Assembly: GCA_045579305.1 (NCBI GenBank)
Contig: JAZNLY010000087.1
Coordinates: 1-6,958, forward strand
Direction of reading: 5' to 3'
Source of the DNA: Fimenecus sp045579305
Lineage (GTDB): Bacteria > Bacillota > Clostridia > Oscillospirales > Acutalibacteraceae
DNA: 6,958 nt
The translations under genes and the position numbers were made by a program. Numbering within the stretch: the first letter of the stretch is position 1; every line of letters starts with the position of its first letter. The notes beneath the pieces were generated by a model that saw only the letters and a list, made by a program, of their open reading frames with translations, did not search any database and was not told the origin of the DNA. Positions 6,842-6,958 of this stretch are shown here, in pieces.

Positions 6842-6872
6842 AAAAAAAGCACCCATAGGGTGCATTTTTTTT
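6842..6872. terminator. Bidirectional intrinsic terminator
   Basis: GCACCC (6849-6854), loop ATA and GGGTGC (6858-6863) form a 6-bp stem, followed on + by eight T (6865-6872) and on - by seven T (complement of 6842-6848). It ends the reductase transcript on + and the acyl-carrier-like gene on -, whose stop lies 11 nt from the stem. Confidence 0.88.
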
Positions 6873-6874
6873 AC

Positions 6875-6958
6875 TTATTTTGTTTTAACAGATGCGATGT
6901 AGTTTGCCATTTCTCCAACTGTTTTATAATCAATAAAGTCAGTTGCTTTAAGGTCAAC
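6875..6958 (-). CDS. Probable acyl carrier protein, C-terminal end only (partial)
   Basis: Read on -, one frame is open from the window edge to a TAA at 6877-6875, giving 27 residues that include TDFIDYKTVGEMANYI and end ASVKTK. The pattern 'aspartate-rich loop, then TVGEMANYI helix, then a short polar tail' is how acyl carrier proteins end (compare 'ITTVGDAVDYI'). The phosphopantetheine-bearing DSL serine would lie upstream, beyond the window, so the call rests on the last helix only. It could be the fatty-acid-synthesis ACP or a carrier protein or domain from another pathway. It has its own terminator, converging on the reductase gene. Truncation is due to the window edge. Confidence 0.55.
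   Translation of the reverse strand, partial: VDLKATDFIDYKTVGEMANYIASVKTK

Noticed and set aside
1..6958. CRISPR arrays, insertion sequences, tRNA or rRNA genes, phage or defence genes
   Set aside because: No tandem direct repeats, transposase or integrase motifs, cloverleaf-like sequence or rRNA segments were seen on either strand.

Overview
The window looks like a stretch of chromosome from an AT-rich, low-GC Gram-positive anaerobe, most likely a gut-type Clostridia (Oscillospiraceae/Lachnospiraceae-like). This rests on AGGAG-type ribosome binding sites, near-consensus TATAAT promoters, short U-tract terminators, and the gene families present (YfcC transporter, B12-type radical SAM with a DUF4080-like tail, DUF4474-like secreted protein). 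The taxonomic placement is inference; no rRNA or other marker is present.

Layout from left to right. (1) 1-99, the last 32 codons of a class I/II PLP-dependent aminotransferase on +. (2) A bidirectional hairpin terminator (98-125) shared with a convergent gene. (3) 128-1318 on -, a secreted protein of about 396 aa with a clear signal peptide and a DUF4474-like C-terminal half, with its own promoter. (4) A divergent promoter region (1319-1467). (5) 1468-4196 on +, a tightly coupled pair: an M20-family metallopeptidase/amidohydrolase with all metal ligands intact, and a YfcC-family membrane transporter starting 5 nt after it. (6) A short intergenic gap holding an isolated, very GC-rich palindrome (4215-4234) that is not an intrinsic terminator. 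(7) 4257-6831 on +, a second coupled pair: a cobalamin-binding-domain radical SAM protein and a YdhF-like aldo/keto reductase overlapping it by 8 nt. (8) A bidirectional terminator (6842-6872), then the 3' end of a convergent gene on - that resembles an acyl carrier protein and runs off the window.

The M20 hydrolase and the transporter plausibly form an uptake-and-hydrolysis unit for a peptide, N-acyl amino acid or similar amide, with the substrate unknown. The radical SAM/aldo-keto reductase pair may act on a common substrate or simply share a transcript. It could be reached by read-through from the upstream pair, because I see neither an intrinsic terminator nor a convincing promoter between them.

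I do not see a clearly new multi-gene system, mobile element, CRISPR array or RNA gene. The least understood items are the secreted DUF4474-like protein, the radical SAM/reductase pair and the GC-rich palindrome. Three gene starts were moved inward from the longest possible reading frame on the basis of ribosome binding site spacing (1318 rather than 1321, 4257 rather than 4224, 5920 rather than 5911).
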